Part shown: in pieces, positions 22,609 to 34,438 of the stretch | How positions within the stretch are numbered: position 1 is the stretch's first letter | Layout: each line of letters starts with the position of its first letter | Source of the DNA: Maratus speciosus | Lineage: Eukaryota; Arthropoda; Arachnida; Araneae; Salticidae | Direction of reading: 5' to 3' | DNA: 64,000 nt | NCBI GenBank assembly: GCA_963932465.1 | Contig: OZ010798.1 | Span: forward strand, 19,204,981-19,268,980 | The notes under the pieces: generated by a model | Seen by the model: only the letters and a program-made list of their open reading frames with translations | The model's database searches: none | What the model was told of the DNA's origin: nothing | Made by a program: the position numbers and the translations under genes

Positions 22609-24288
22609 GACAGAGATGTTATATACGCCCCATATTGGAAAGTTTCCTTTTCAGACACCAATGTCATATACGCAACAGGTACTTAATGCCATTATTTTGC
22701 TTGATATAGTAACCTGGATGTTGTTGTTTAAGCTGTTGATGTTTTCGCCAAATGGGCATCATAAAAAAATCCCTCCAATATGGTATACAGGGTTGTTTGG
22801 TTTAAACCACGCTGGTTTAAACCAAATGGTTTTTTAAAAAAAACCATCCTGGTTTTTTTTCATCTGGTTTTTTTCTCTTTTTCCCTAATGTTTTCATCTA
22901 TTTTACAAATTATTGAAAAATGCAAAATCCAAGTTATGCAGAAGCTACAATCAAAACTTTAGAAAAATGATGAATTAATAAACTTGTAAAGTATCAAACA
23001 TTTTTAGCCAATCAAACTTTTCTTATAAGCTTTCTACATGCCATACTAATTTTTCTAAAATTAGCTGGGGGAAAAAAGTAGTTAGTTTTCTTTCTTCTTC
23101 TTCTCTTTCAAGCCTTTTAATTTTAAATATACCCAAAATGGCAGATTTGAGCTAAAAATACACTTTTACTACTTGCTTGATTGGTTAAGATTTGATTAGT
23201 TAAGATTTACTAAGGATTACATTATGCCTCAATGATGACATAATCATAAGTAATTCTCTCCATTGGTTACTCTCTGTTCTGTATGCTAATGAATGATTGG
23301 CTGTGAGTTTTCTTTGTTGTATCATTGCTATTGGGTTTAGTAAGCCTTTGTTTTTCTTGCATTCCTCCATTGGGATTGGGGTTTTGCATTATGATTTTAT
23401 TCTGTTACCAGCAGGGTTGGCATGGTTTAAATCAATTGGTTAACGAACTGGTTTTTTAGAAAAAATCTAATATAATATTTTCTCAATTTTGTAATTTAAG
23501 TGTTTCAAATTATTGGATATAAATAATTTCTATTTTTAACCTGGGATGTAGTGGAGGGTATACAACGTATACCTTCTGAATTTTTTTAAGATTGACAAGT
23601 TTTGTAAATCTACTTTCTATTTTAAGATCAATGTTTTCAGTAGTATAAAAAGCTGGTAAATAGGTATTTCTGTTTATTTTACTGCCGCCTTTTTTTTTTT
23701 TACCTGGCAGTTTCTGAGAAGTGTCAAATGACAATATACAATACTTCTTGAAACGTGTAAAGACTCTACTGCTAAATTCAAATCATTCCAGGAATTCTTT
23801 ATAAAAAGCTTTACTTTCAATAAAAGATAATAATTGTTCATGTAGTGTTCTAACAGAAAACTCAGATTGCAAATATTTCAAAGAAATTATTTTGAATAGC
23901 CATGGGAAAGTATATTCTATTTATGAAACTACACCATATATTTATTTATAGTTACAGTAATAAAAAGATTGTTTATTAAGATTTTCAAGGTATCAATGTT
24001 TCACTATGTAGAACATTTTATTCATGAAACATAAGACATAGCTTTTACTAAAAATATTTAAATTATTTCAATTTTCTACATAATTACTGTAATTATTTAA
24101 ACTTAAATTATTTTTAAATGAAGTTATATAGCCAACAATTTTTATTTCTATCAATAAATATGCATGTATATGTAATAGGAAAGTATATTTAAAAAAACCC
24201 GGTTTAAACCAAAAAAAACGGGTTTTTTGGTTTTTTTGAAAAAAAAAACGGTTTTTTACCAACCCTGATGGTACATAACATCTGTGCC
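22609..24288. mobile_element. GG-type MITE (8-bp TSD), split by a hAT element
   Basis: The left end GACAGAGATGTTATATACGC pairs with the right end, inverted GGCACAGATGTTATGTACC. A perfect TSD, CAAATTTT, lies at 22601-22608 and 24289-24296. Without the nested hAT it would be about 190 bp, the size of its relatives at 27845, 29583, 33891, 34215 and 49325. A further inverted pair outside it (22118-22145 and 24464-24488, GTCTATTATCCCATCAACCA) suggests yet another shell. Confidence 0.8.
22788..24267. mobile_element. hAT element, CAGGGTTG ends
   Basis: The left end CAGGGTTGTTTGGTTTAAAC and the right end GTTTTTTACCAACCCTG are inverted. The octamers ATGGTATA (22780-22787) and ATGGTACA (24268-24275) are a TSD with one change. 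Both ends carry GGTTTAAACC and GGTTTTTT words. No transposase was detected in the AT-rich interior. Confidence 0.8.
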
Positions 24289-24296
24289 CAAATTTT

Positions 24297-25144
24297 GTAT
24301 CTATTTGTTATGTCATCACTTTCATATAAAGGCACCCTATTCTTCATCCTGAAATTGAACTCCAATTTCCTTAATACATATAAATCTTCCACATATAAAA
24401 GTTTTGAATGGACACATTCTTCAATTTGTTTATTTTCCATTACAATTTGGTGGTCATTTTTTTTAGTGGTTGATGGGATAATAGACATATGTATCAAAAA
24501 GGCTATATTTTTTTCGGTATAAACAATAAAAGATATATATTATTCTATATTTATCTACAAGCAAAAGTAGCAAATAAATTCTGTACTTAAATACAATTTA
24601 GTCATAAATGATGTTCCTAAGAAAAATATATTTTTAAAAACTAATCATTTCGAGTCATTTGAATAGAAGTGTGTTTTTAATCTAACACTTGCATTTCAAA
24701 AATAAAAGTTTACTTAAATTAAAAAAACGAATGACACTCTATCATAACAAAAGCACTACTGCCATAATCAATTTAATTTTAAATGTTGTAAAACATGCAA
24801 ATGACATATTTTGGAGTTATGTTATTTTTAAATTTCTCTTTTAACCCTACGTTAGGAGCACGGGTGACATATATGTCAACCATAACATTTGAAAAGTTTG
24901 TATTTTTTAATCCCTTTCTCGGATTCACTTCCTCCTCTTCTTCATAATTGTAGTGTTCTTAAACAGTTTTAATTTTTAAATAAAAATTTCGAATGTGTAT
25001 CTTGTCGTTTTAGAATGTGGGCAATTCCATTTTAACAGACTAACAGTCACAGAGGAAAAAATGACCTTACCTAATTTAAAAAATAATAATTAAGTAATCC
25101 ACAGATGGCTACAATTTAGCATATGATATTGGAAGATAAATTAA
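24297..25144. other. non-coding stretch
   Basis: No exon or element end is recognised, apart from the outer pair mentioned with 22609-24288. The sequence is AT-rich. Confidence 0.4.
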
Positions 25145-25146
25145 TA

Positions 25147-25937
25147 CAGTAGACTCCCTCAAATCCGCACAGCTTGGGGCCAGAGGTTGTGCGGATTTTA
25201 GAATTTTGCAGATTTCTGGTCATTGATTTGTTTACATTTTTGAAACATTAATTTGATTGGTATTTAAGCAAGGGAAATTATAATGAATGCTTACAATAAA
25301 GTGAAACATTCAAATAAGTAAAATATTAAAATAATTTATTAGTTTAAAAGTAAGTAATTATTAAAATAATTATGTAAAATAAAAATTTAGAAAAATATTA
25401 AATTATTACGAATGAAATCGATTAAATCCGATTCCAAAAGTCCTATGCTGCCATCTAGTGGTAGCAAGGAAAACAGTGTTAATGCTATTATCAGTATATA
25501 TAGCTTATTGCGCTCACTGTAACTTTTTTTCATTGTTATTTAAAGTCTTGAATGCTTTTCTTATACTGCTTTGTATGTTTAGAAATAAATTTGTCTATAA
25601 TTAAAAAAAAAAAAATTCCGCGAACAATAATTTAAAAATAGTGTTCCGGTTCGTTGATTTTTCCATTTCGAACCCTGGAATTTTTGATATAGTTATGCTA
25701 ATTTATATCAAAATCAAAAGTAATGTAAATTTACTTAGTAATAAATCAGCTGTAATAAACGAAAGAGAATGAGTAACAAAAAATTTAGTAAAAAAAACAT
25801 TGCGGTACATAGTAAAAAAAACATCTTGAATTTTGTTCCTGCAACTTAATTGTAAATTTCATTGTTTACATCTGAAAAAATGCGCGGATTTTAGGCGTTC
25901 GCGGATTTTGGGGTCGCGGATTTAAGGGAGTCTACTG
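25147..25937. mobile_element. TA-flanked pogo/Tigger-like MITE
   Basis: The ends CAGTAGACTCCCTCAAATCC and, inverted, CAGTAGACTCCCTTAAATCC differ at one base, and TA flanks both (25145-25146 and 25938-25939). Words such as TGCGGATTTTAG recur inside each end. The layout is that of Tigger-type MITEs. There is no transposase. Confidence 0.85.
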
Positions 25938-26193
25938 TATAGTTATTATGAATAAATTATTTAATGTAAATAATTATGATTAAAAAAAAGTGATATTATA
26001 ACAGACAAAAAGGAATCAGCATGCTTTTTGAATATCTTAGATGTTTATCTGCATTATTTAAAAAATAACATACAATTTATTATAACAAAAATGTACTTTG
26101 ATTTGGAGCAGAGGTGCAGAATATGTCCGATCCGGCTATCTAGGATCGAGGTAAATTGTATCCATCTGGGGAAATTTTGCCAAAAAATACATA

Positions 26194-27154
26194 CAGTAAA
26201 GTGCCGATTATCCAAACAAGTCAGAACCGACCCTAGTTTGGATAAGTAAAAGTTCGGTTGGTTGGTTGTTTTTTGACGGCCGATTATCTACGCTTGGGAT
26301 TATCTATTATACCGCTCGGCCGATTATCTACGCCCGAGGGGGAGTGCCCTTCGTGGGGGTCTTTCTGAGGGAACCTAACCCGTATTTACGCATGGAAATC
26401 CAAGGTTTCGAAGAAAACCACGAAAACTCCAAAACGGCTAGGACGACGGGCACGATTGGGTTCGAACCCAGCACCTCCCGTCTACCAGCTTCGAGAGCAG
26501 AACCTCTCAGCCACTGGTGGGGCTAGTAAAAGTTCGGATAAATGGACAGACAATTTAACTGGTGTTCCTGACTAAACTAAAATCTTCACACTTTATCCAC
26601 GCATTAGACTGACAGCACTAGTTAATGCTGGCACGTTTAAAAATTGATTTTTGTCTTTTTAAATTTTTTTGTTTACTTTTTATTATCATTTTCTGAACGC
26701 CAGAGATTATAATTTAAGCAAAAAAGCTTTCGATTGTTGCTTGCTTCAAAGAAGACATTCTTTTCCATGCCGCCATATCTCGAATTCTTCTTAAATATGT
26801 TAGTTGAATAGGATCAGCATTCTTCTGCCATTTGAGCCATTTCCTAACTGTTTCCAAACATTCAAAGACTTCGTTATGGGATGGACCATGATCATTTTCA
26901 GAGTATTCGTTTTCAATTTCTGTTTCGTCTTGAATATCATCTACAATCTCATCATCATTTAAAATCTGATATCCAGGTCTAATAGGGCGTTTCGATAATT
27001 AGTTTAAAAATTTTTTTGAGAGGAATAGGCTTTTCAGATACTTGGAAGTTCGGTTAAAAAATATTTTTTGAGAGAAATTGGCTGTTCGGATAATTGGAAG
27101 TTCGGATAATTGGAAGTTCGGTTAATTGGAGTTCGGATAATCGGCGCTCTACTG
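26194..27154. mobile_element. TA-flanked pogo/Tigger-like element with a SINE inside
   Basis: The ends CAGTAAAGTGCCGATTATCC and, inverted, CAGTAGAGCGCCGATTATCC are flanked by TA (26192-26193 and 27155-27156). Words GTTCGGATAATTGG repeat inside the right end. Part of the interior (26700-27000, minus strand) could be a decayed transposase, but I could not recognise a motif. Confidence 0.8.
26325..26525 (-). repeat. tRNA-derived SINE
   Basis: On the minus strand the head reads CCCCACCAGTGGCTGAGAGG, with a good A box TGGCTGAGAGG (26503-26513), and about 35 bases on a perfect B box GGTTCGAACCC (26458-26469). The body continues with CGTAAATACGGGTTAGG, CCACGAAGGGCA and CCCCCTCGGGC. The open frame on the plus strand is an artefact of this repeat. 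The body resembles SINEs I recall from spiders, which is an unchecked memory. Confidence 0.75.
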
Positions 27155-27443
27155 TAATTGAATTCAATTTTAACAATGAATTACATAATTCCCAGAAACA
27201 GAAAAATTTTCACTACACTGCATGGCGACCTCTACAAAATTGATCTCAGAATAATATGTACCGTATATACTTGCGCGTAAGTTGAGAAATTTTTGAAAAA
27301 AAAAAAATTCTATACCTATGTTAACACTTAACACAAAATTCTATGTAAGCCTATGTATCATATCGTAAAATTTTGTGGAAATTTTCATATGGATTGGGGG
27401 TAATGTTGGGAGTAAAAACATTTTCTGCACCCCTGATTTGGAG

Positions 27444-27836
27444 GGAGCTCAGAAACATTCATCTTTCATAAAATTTGACTGTTGTCATAATATAGTTATG
27501 AAAAATATGTAATGTTACCTGTAACAGACAAACAAACACATAAAATGAAGCTATGCTGATTGTAATGGATTTTATTTGACTATACAAAATATTATAAAAT
27601 ATATTGCAAATATATAGGTTTAATACTATCAGAAACCTACCTATTACCTATTTGATGTAAAAAATAAAATACTAAAAATGGTAACATTGGCTTGGAATTG
27701 CCCATTATGCTTTATTACTATTTATTTTTTTAAGTACAATAACAGCATATTGAAAATGGGTGACATATCTCCCCCCCCCCCCCCCCCCCACCCCTTAAGA
27801 TTAATGTGTAACAAATATTTGTGCACCTAACGCAGG
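27444..27836. other. non-coding stretch
   Basis: AT-rich, with a 19-base C tract near 27771-27789. No exon is seen. Confidence 0.4.
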
Positions 27837-27844
27837 GTTAAATG

Positions 27845-28078
27845 GGTTTAGATGTGTTATTATCCTGGGGTCGGCCATCTTGGATTTTTTTCATGCATGA
27901 AAACTTCTTTTTCGCCAAGTAGTAATGTCGCCAATGGTTAAATATTGTTGATAGGTTAATATAATATTGAAAAAACTGGAATATAATAATTATAACTATT
28001 AATAAAAAAGTAATTTTTAATTCAAGCCAAGAAAAAAATCCAAGATGGCGGACCCCGGAATAATAAGACATCTGTTCC
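27845..28078. mobile_element. 234-bp GG-type MITE, TSD GTTAAATG
   Basis: The left end GGTTTAGATGTGTTATTATC and the right end, inverted GGAACAGATGTCTTATTATT, share the AGATGT word and continue as GGGGTCCGCCATCTTGGATT. A perfect 8-bp TSD, GTTAAATG, lies at 27837-27844 and 28079-28086. It has no coding capacity. Its interior (AATATTGTTGATAGGTTAAT) reappears inverted near 34880-34960. Confidence 0.88.
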
Positions 28079-28086
28079 GTTAAATG

Positions 28087-28453
28087 TTTCCATTTTCTGT
28101 ATTATAATACAATTCTATTCTATAGTGTCAGAGTTTCTCCCAGACAGTTTCAGTAGGGGTGCTGCTCCCGGCCTGCCTTTTGATTTACAAAATAGCACCC
28201 CTCTTGCCTCCCTGTAAAAAAAGTGCCCTTTCTTCTTTTTGCATTACTAATTTTTTTAAATAAAAACTGATTCAATGCTGTCTGGAAATGAATGCCTTGA
28301 CCTTTAAATATTAAAAGGGGCTTTAAAATCAAAAGAATGCCTAAATAAATAAAATGCTCCAAGAATCAAAAACGTGCCCTAAAGAATAATATAAGGTACC
28401 CTTTTCTCAGCAGCAGCACCCTGCTTTTTTTAAAGCTGGGGGGAAACTCTGTA
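28087..28453. other. non-coding stretch
   Basis: Contains a weak inverted repeat of GAGGG / CCCCT words around CACCC (28155-28440) that may be a decayed element. No exon is seen. Confidence 0.4.
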
Positions 28454-28754
28454 ATGTAAAGCAGGGGTGCAGAATATGTCCGATCCGGCGATCTAGGATC
28501 GGGGGAAATTTTTCAGAAACATATACAATTGATTTCGATTTTAACAACGAATTCCATAATTCCCTGAGATAGAACAATTTTAGTACAAATAAAAATATCC
28601 ATATGGCGACCTTCACAAAATCGATCTCAGAATAATATGTACCGTATATCAAGGGTGATTATGTTCCGAATTTTCCGACAGTTTAAGACACTCGGTTCCG
28701 AAAAAAGAAAGAAAAAAAAAATCTGTCATCTGAAAATTCAGACATGAAAATACC

Positions 28755-29505
28755 GTGAATTTTCGCGAAGAATTACGGAAAAAACGCGAATTTCATCACA
28801 AGATCGCAAAATAACCGCACATTTCATTAGAAGATCGCGAAAGAACCGCAAATTTCGTCAAAAGATCACAAAAGAACCGCAAATTTTGTCAAAAGATCGC
28901 AAAAGAACCGCAGGTCTCTTCAAAAAATCGCAAAATAACCGCAGGTTTCGTCAAAAGATCATGAAATGAATGCAAATTTGGTCAAAAAATTGCAAAATAA
29001 ATGCGCATTTCGCCAAAAGCTCGCGAAACAATCGCAAATTTCGTCAAAAGATTACAAAACAACCTCGAATTTCATCAAAACATGGCGAAATAACTGCGAT
29101 TTTCATCAAAACAGGGCAAATAACCTTCTATTTTGTCGAAGAAAACCGCAAATTTCATCAAAAGATCGCGAAATAAACGCAAATTTTGTCAAAAAATTGC
29201 GAAACAACTGCGCATTTTGTCAAAAGGAGCGAAATAACTGCAAATTTTGTTAAAAGTTCGCAAAATTTCGTTAAAAGATCATGAAAGAATCGCAAATTTC
29301 GTCAAAAGATCACGAAATAATCGCAAATTTCGTCAAAATATCACGAAAGAACTGCAAATTTCGCCAAACGATCGCAAAACAACCGCGAATTTCACCAAAT
29401 GATGGCAAAACTGCGAATTTCGTCAAAAGGAAGGAGAAATAACCGCAAATTTCGTCAAAAGATCGAGAAAAAACACGAATTGCGTCAAAAGATCCATGAA
29501 AAATA
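28755..29505. repeat. ~30-bp minisatellite array
   Basis: About 25 units carry the core TTTCGTCAAAAGATCGCGAA. They differ from the other arrays mainly by AAC/AAT in place of the A run, so this array evolved as a local variant. Confidence 0.9.
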
Positions 29506-29582
29506 CATAGTGTTGGGAGTGGATTTCCCCCAATCTGCTGTAACCCTTCAGAAAATTTACTGTGAATTTTAGGAAATTTTTT

Positions 29583-29780
29583 GGTACTTTTCGGTTAGCC
29601 GGGCACCAGTGTTATACATACATATGTATGTATATCTATATATACATATATATGTATATTTATACATATATAGAAGCTATATGTATACATATATATATGT
29701 GTGTGTACATATACAATATATATAAATGTATATGTATATATACATATATAACACTGGCGCCCGGCTAACCGAAAAGTACC
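29583..29780. mobile_element. 198-bp palindromic MITE with TATATG core
   Basis: The ends GGTACTTTTCGGTTAGCCGG and its complement are inverted over about 30 bases, with one base difference (GGCACC against GGCGCC). AATTTTTT flanks both sides (29575-29582 and 29781-29788), though a T-rich TSD could be chance. The core is a TATATG/CATATA microsatellite. The end GGTAC and 8-bp TSD fit the GG-type family. Confidence 0.75.
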
Positions 29781-29974
29781 AATTTTTTTTCACTCAGAAT
29801 CACCCCTGCCATATATACTCACGCATAAGTTGAGAAATATTTGAAAAATAAATTTTCTACACCTACGGTAATACAGCACTTACCTATAACATACCGTAAA
29901 ATTTTGGGTAAATTTTCGTGTGGATTGGGGGAAATGTTGGGAGTAGAAACATTTTCTGCACCCCTGATGTAAAG

Positions 29975-31131
29975 TATATTGTTTCTCTATTGTATCAGAA
30001 TAATAATAAATAGAAGAAGCTCCGCTGGAATAATTTTAGTTAAATTAACTAGCAATCAATACTATCTTCCTGTATTTATTCCTTTTCACCATTTAAAAGT
30101 TACGGAAAGACAGCAGAGAAATGTAGATGATTTTTGTTTAGATTTTCACTAACGTTTAAGAAAAGTTATGAGGCTTATTATCTTGCGAAATGAAGACATG
30201 AACTTTTACATTAATTAGAAGGAGTGAACTATCAATCAAAACTAAAAATTACAAAATTACCGAGCAATATGAACATTAAAGGAATATGGAGGGTACTGAT
30301 TACAGTATGAAATTACTTAATCTTTGATGTAAACGTACTAAGCCAAATAGTGTTTTTGTTTTCATTCACTTAAATAAAATTTAATGTAGTAAAAGTAAAT
30401 ACTTAAAAAAGTAAGTGCAAGCTAAGCGGGAGTATCATAAAAACACTCAAAAATTAACAGATATAATTAAACAGAGAAAAAGTTAAAAACTATTGTCAAA
30501 ACAAAAATTTTGTTTTTTGTTTATAGTGTAGAAAACTTGTTTCACTTCAGTTCTTATTAAATTATGGTAAACAGTCCGAAACCGACATTTCCTTTTAGAA
30601 TTTGAAACATATGAAATGCGTTTAATAAAATATTGGTTAGAAAAAAAGATAAATATGTACAAATTAGAGTTGCTAGAACAATTATTTTTTTTAAATTACC
30701 ATTTAAGTTAGAATTTATGAAAATTACTTGGTCATACTTCTAGAATGGCAACAGTCTAATGGTCATTTACTTTTGTTCTGTCATTATTTACCATTAGGAG
30801 TGGACGTAATTTAATATTGAAAACATATAAAAAATGGCAAGTGATTTGTGATTTATATTTAAATATGTATTTTAAACTTTATGCTATTGATAACGTACAT
30901 TTCTTTATTGATAAAATTAAGTAGTATAAGCTTATTTTCACTTTTATTTAGCACGTGTGCCGGCTAATATTTATTTTTGGCACATGTTCTTCAAAATGAA
31001 TTTTTAAACCTTGTTTTAACATTATTAAGTAAAATTTTGTTAAATAAAAACATTTTTTTAAATAAACTCGCCTGCATGAACATAAAAGTGAAGACTTCTT
31101 TGGTCAATAACATCATAATGTACGATCTTCA
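29975..31131. other. non-coding stretch
   Basis: AT-rich DNA with no exon, TIR or array that I can support. It is among the longest repeat-poor stretches in the window. Confidence 0.45.
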
Positions 31132-31431
31132 GGGCGCCCTTCACTGAAATTCCCCGATCGCGAAATTACATGTTAACCTGTGGTAAACCTTAAATATGTG
31201 ATCACTCATTATCTAATACAAGGAACGAAATACAGTTCGCACCATCAGAAAGTAGACTTCAGATGTCGACATATTGTATTTTTAAAAATTGTCTCTCTAA
31301 ATTTTAAGAAAATATTTCATCAAGTGGAAATTTCACAGCTTGTATGTTTTTTTAAAAAATTAAATAGACACTTTGTAAAAACGCAAACTAATATGGTATT
31401 TCGCGATCGGAGAGTTTAGTGAAGCGGCTCC
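31132..31431. mobile_element. 300-bp MITE, CCGATCGCGAAAT words in the ends
   Basis: The left end GGGCGCCCTTCACTGAAATT and the right end, inverted GGAGCCGCTTCACTAAACTC, then both CCGATCGCGAAAT. No TSD is visible. The right border touches the next element, which inserted immediately beside it. Confidence 0.6.
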
Positions 31432-31437
31432 TTAAAG

Positions 31438-33375
31438 CAGGGGTGATTGTGTTCCGGGTGTACCCCGGATTTCCGGGTTTTTCGATCGATTCTTCCGGGT
31501 TTATGAGATCGTTACGTTTAGTGGAAAATTTGGATATTAAAAAATATCGCGAATTTCGACAAATGGTCGTCGAAAAAAATCAATTCTTGAATCGTTCGCT
31601 CAAAAAAATCAACAATATCGTCATAGGATTGCGGAGAAAATGCTAATTGCGTCAAAAAATCTCGAAATAAACACAAATTTCGTCAAATGATCGCGAAATA
31701 TACACAAATTTCGTCAAAGGATCGCGAAAAAAGCACAAATTTCGCAAAGGATCACGAAAAAACGCGAATTTCGTCAAAACATCGCGGGAAAAACTGAAAT
31801 ATTGTCAAAGGATCGCTCGAAAAACGCAAATTTCGTTAAAGGATCACGGAAAAAAACAAATTCTTTAAAGAATCGCAGGAAAAACGGGAATTTCGTCAAA
31901 GGACCACAGAAAAAATACATAATTAGAACTGGGAAGGATTTTCCTCATCCTGGAATCGCGATTTTCGTCAAAAGACCGCGGGAAAAACGGAAATATCGCC
32001 AGAGGATCGCGGAAAAAGCGCAAATTTCGTTTAAGAAACGGGAAAAACGTAAATTTCACCTAAGGATCTCGAAATATAAGAAATTTCGTCTAATGATCTC
32101 GAAATAAACACAAATTTCGTCAAAAAATCGCGGAAAATTTGCAAAAGATCGCGAAAAAAACAACATTTTCGTCAAAAGATCGCAGGGAAAAACGCCATTT
32201 TCGTCCAAAGATAGCGAGGGAAATGCAAATTTCATTAAAAGTTCACGAAAAATACAAAACAATTTCTTTAAAGAATCTAGGAAAAAACGCTAATTTCGTC
32301 AAATGAGCGCAGAAAAAACACATAATTAAAACTGGCAGGGAATACCCCCCCCCCCCCCTCCCCTCCTTTGGAATCGCTGGAAAAACTCAATTTTCGTCAA
32401 AAGATCGCGGGGGGAAACGCGATTTTCGCCAAAAGATCGCGGGAAAAAAACGCTATTTTCGTCAAAGGATCGCTGGAAAAACGGATATATCGTCAAGGTT
32501 CGCAGGAAAAATGGAAATTGTGTTAAAGGATCACGGAAAAAAACATGAATTTCTTTAAAGAATCGCGTAAAAACCCGCAAATTTCGCCGAAAGATCGCGG
32601 AAAAAAACGCGAATTTCGTGAAAAGATCGCAGAAAAAACACATAATTAGAACCAGCAGTCATTTCCCCCCCCCTGCTGTAACTTTTCAGAAAAGTTGTTG
32701 TGAATTTCAGATACTTTTATTTATTTTTTTTTTTTTACTTTGAATCACCCCTGGTATTGTGTCATCCGTCTCAATCTCTGTACAACAATGGTCCAGAATT
32801 GCATATCTGTAATGTGTAATACCCAGGAAGAAAGCAGGAAAAAGAAATTTACCTTGTATAAGAGCAAAGCTATAAAAACAAAATTTCTATTTTTATTTAT
32901 GTATTTATTTTTCATTTTTTCTCTAATACTTAGTCACTTAAAAGTAAAATTGGTTTTGACATTTTTTTACTGTTTTCAAATAACTAGGTGCCATATTATA
33001 TGACTTGCATTAAATCTACTAAGAGATCCCACTCTTTACACATAATTTGTACTTGTTTCATGAATACTTGGAATAAATTTATTTACTGATCACAAGAATT
33101 CGAATTTTGCATATTTAAGCAAGATAAATTGCACTTTCCATTTGATGAAATCATTTAGCTTTCAGTGAAATTAATGTAAGTTTACCAAATTGTGTTTTTC
33201 TGCAATTGTATATTTCAAACAATAGCTGAAATATGTCATTTGATTGCCATGCTGTTGCAGCATCAGTTGCGATATAAATTGATATTGGTATATTTTGAAT
33301 CGATAATTTTCAGGGTTTTTCACTTTGTATCAATTAATTCTCAGGGTTTTTCACTCTAATTCACAATCACCCCTG
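31438..33375. mobile_element. CAGGGGTGATTGTG element, 1.9 kb, with minisatellite
   Basis: The ends CAGGGGTGATTGTG and CACAATCACCCCTG are inverted, and TTAAAG flanks both (31432-31437 and 33376-33381). Modules in order: GTTCCGGGTGTACCCCGG and a GATCGATTCTTCC word; the array; CTGCTGTAAC; an internal GAATCACCCCTGG; then a unique 600-bp right part with AAGGTGCC/TTTCACTTTGTATC words. The copy at 55766-57694 has the same order. No transposase frame is present. Confidence 0.8.
31560..32645. repeat. ~30-bp minisatellite array
   Basis: About 36 units carry TTTCGTCAAAGGATCGCG with A-rich spacers. A word ACATAATTAGAACTGG with a C/T-rich tail occurs at 31917, 32318 and 32638, marking a longer, higher-order period of about 320-400 bases. 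Confidence 0.9.
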
Positions 33376-33381
33376 TTAAAG

Positions 33382-33882
33382 ATAAAGAATCATCTCTTAT
33401 AAACATTGCTAATTTGGTACAACTATAGAAAGGTTATGGGCAATTTAAAATATTCGATTATACTTCTATAAGAATAAATGGGATTTTTCTTCAGTTGATA
33501 CTCATGAGCTAGTGGAAATATTTTTATGAATAACATTAAGCCACATTTTAAAATAAAATCCATGGATAAATAGTGAAATTTTCAGAATCATGTGATTCAA
33601 AGATAAATATTTATGGCTATATACACATCAGAGAGAATCTAGAAATCATGAATTGGGATTTAAAATGTTTTGGTCTTAAAAATATTGGAAAAATAAAATT
33701 ATGTAACTTCCTCAAACTCAAAAAGTTAAAAAAAAAATTTACTACTGACTACTTTTTCCCATCGACCACTTTCTATGTGAAAGAAAAACTGTCACTACAC
33801 AACATAATTTAACATCAATAATACAAAAGTATGATGTCACAAATACAATGCTAGCACACAGTGTACATAGGAAAGAAGGGTG
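33382..33882. other. non-coding stretch
   Basis: AT-rich. The words TTTTTCCCATCGACCACTTT at about 33753 recall the TATCCCRTCRACCA word inside the Helitrons and near 22130, so a relic of that sequence may lie here. Confidence 0.35.
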
Positions 33883-33890
33883 CACTTTTT

Positions 33891-34097
33891 GGTACAGATG
33901 TCATATTCGCCCCATATTGGCGCGATTTTTTTCGGTTGCCAATTTGGCGAAAACATCAACAGCATAAACAACATAATCCGGGTTACCACATCAAGCAAAA
34001 TAACGACACTTTGACGCAAGTTAAGTACCTGTTGCCTATATGATATTGGCGACAGAAAAAAATCGCGCCAATATGGGGCGAATATGACATCTGTTCC
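33891..34097. mobile_element. 207-bp GG-type MITE, TSD CACTTTTT
   Basis: The left end GGTACAGATGTCATATTCGC and the right end, inverted GGAACAGATGTCATATTCGC, differ at one base and the match continues about 40 bases through CCCCATATTGGCGCG. A perfect 8-bp TSD, CACTTTTT, lies at 33883-33890 and 34098-34105. Confidence 0.9.
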
Positions 34098-34214
34098 CAC
34101 TTTTTAATTACTCCCATATATTTAAGTTCTTGTGATTTGGTTCAAATAACTTATTACTATTTTGTAGTCTATAGTCTTGGTAATCTTTAAAGCCCCAAAC
34201 CAAATTGAAAAATT

Positions 34215-34438
34215 GGAACAAATGCCGTATTCGTCCCGAGTCTGCCATCTTGTTTCTTTGTTGGTCATTTATAACCACTTTATGCTTAATTTTTGAAAAT
34301 TTAGAGGTTTTAAACATAAACAACATTTAAAATAAAAAACAACAAAAATAAATAAATCCAAATGAAGAAATTTAAATTCAGTAATGACCAATAAAGAAAC
34401 AAGTTGGCGGACTCAGGATCGAATACGGCATTTGTTCC
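34215..34438. mobile_element. 224-bp GG-type MITE, no clear TSD
   Basis: The ends GGAACAAATGCCGTATTCG are exactly inverted, followed by CCGAGTC/GACTC and CTTGTTTCTTTG. The interior TTTATAACCACTTTATGCTTAA is shared with the copy at 49325-49527. A half copy with the right end ATGACATCTGTGCC lies at about 34460-34553. Confidence 0.8.

Larger units (their letters stand above)
26109..27435. mobile_element. hAT element, CAGAGGTGCAGAA end, TSD ATTTGGAG
   Basis: The left end CAGAGGTGCAGAATATGTCC and the right end ACATTTTCTGCACCCCTG are inverted, with a perfect TSD ATTTGGAG at 26101-26108 and 27436-27443. It belongs to the same family as 28462-29966: the two share TATGTCCGATCCGGC near the left end and AATAATATGTACCGTATAT near the right. 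There is no transposase. It is interrupted by the TA element 26194-27154. Confidence 0.88.
28650..29808. mobile_element. CAGGGGTGATT-family element with minisatellite
   Basis: It begins CAAGGGTGATTATGTTCCGA and ends CTCAGAATCACCCCTG. The octamers CCGTATAT (28642-28649) and CCATATAT (29809-29816) are a TSD with one change. The uninterrupted sister element (near 27260) reads ACCGTATATACTTGCG at this site, which confirms the borders. An 8-bp TSD suggests hAT. Confidence 0.8.
28462..29966. mobile_element. hAT element, CAGGGGTGCAGAA ends, TSD ATGTAAAG
   Basis: The ends CAGGGGTGCAGAATATGTCC and ACATTTTCTGCACCCCTG are inverted. A perfect TSD, ATGTAAAG, lies at 28454-28461 and 29967-29974. It is a sister of 26109-27435; comparing the two gives the exact empty site of the element nested here at 28650-29808. 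Confidence 0.9.

Noticed and set aside
26266..26526. Plus-strand frame containing TGTIGFEPSTSRLPASRAEP
   Set aside because: This peptide comes from the complement of a tRNA-derived SINE (A and B boxes on the minus strand), a common annotation error.
27838..28086. TTAA (piggyBac-like) target site for the MITE
   Set aside because: The TTAA is only part of a longer perfect octamer, GTTAAATG, and the element ends match the GG-type family, which has 8-bp TSDs.
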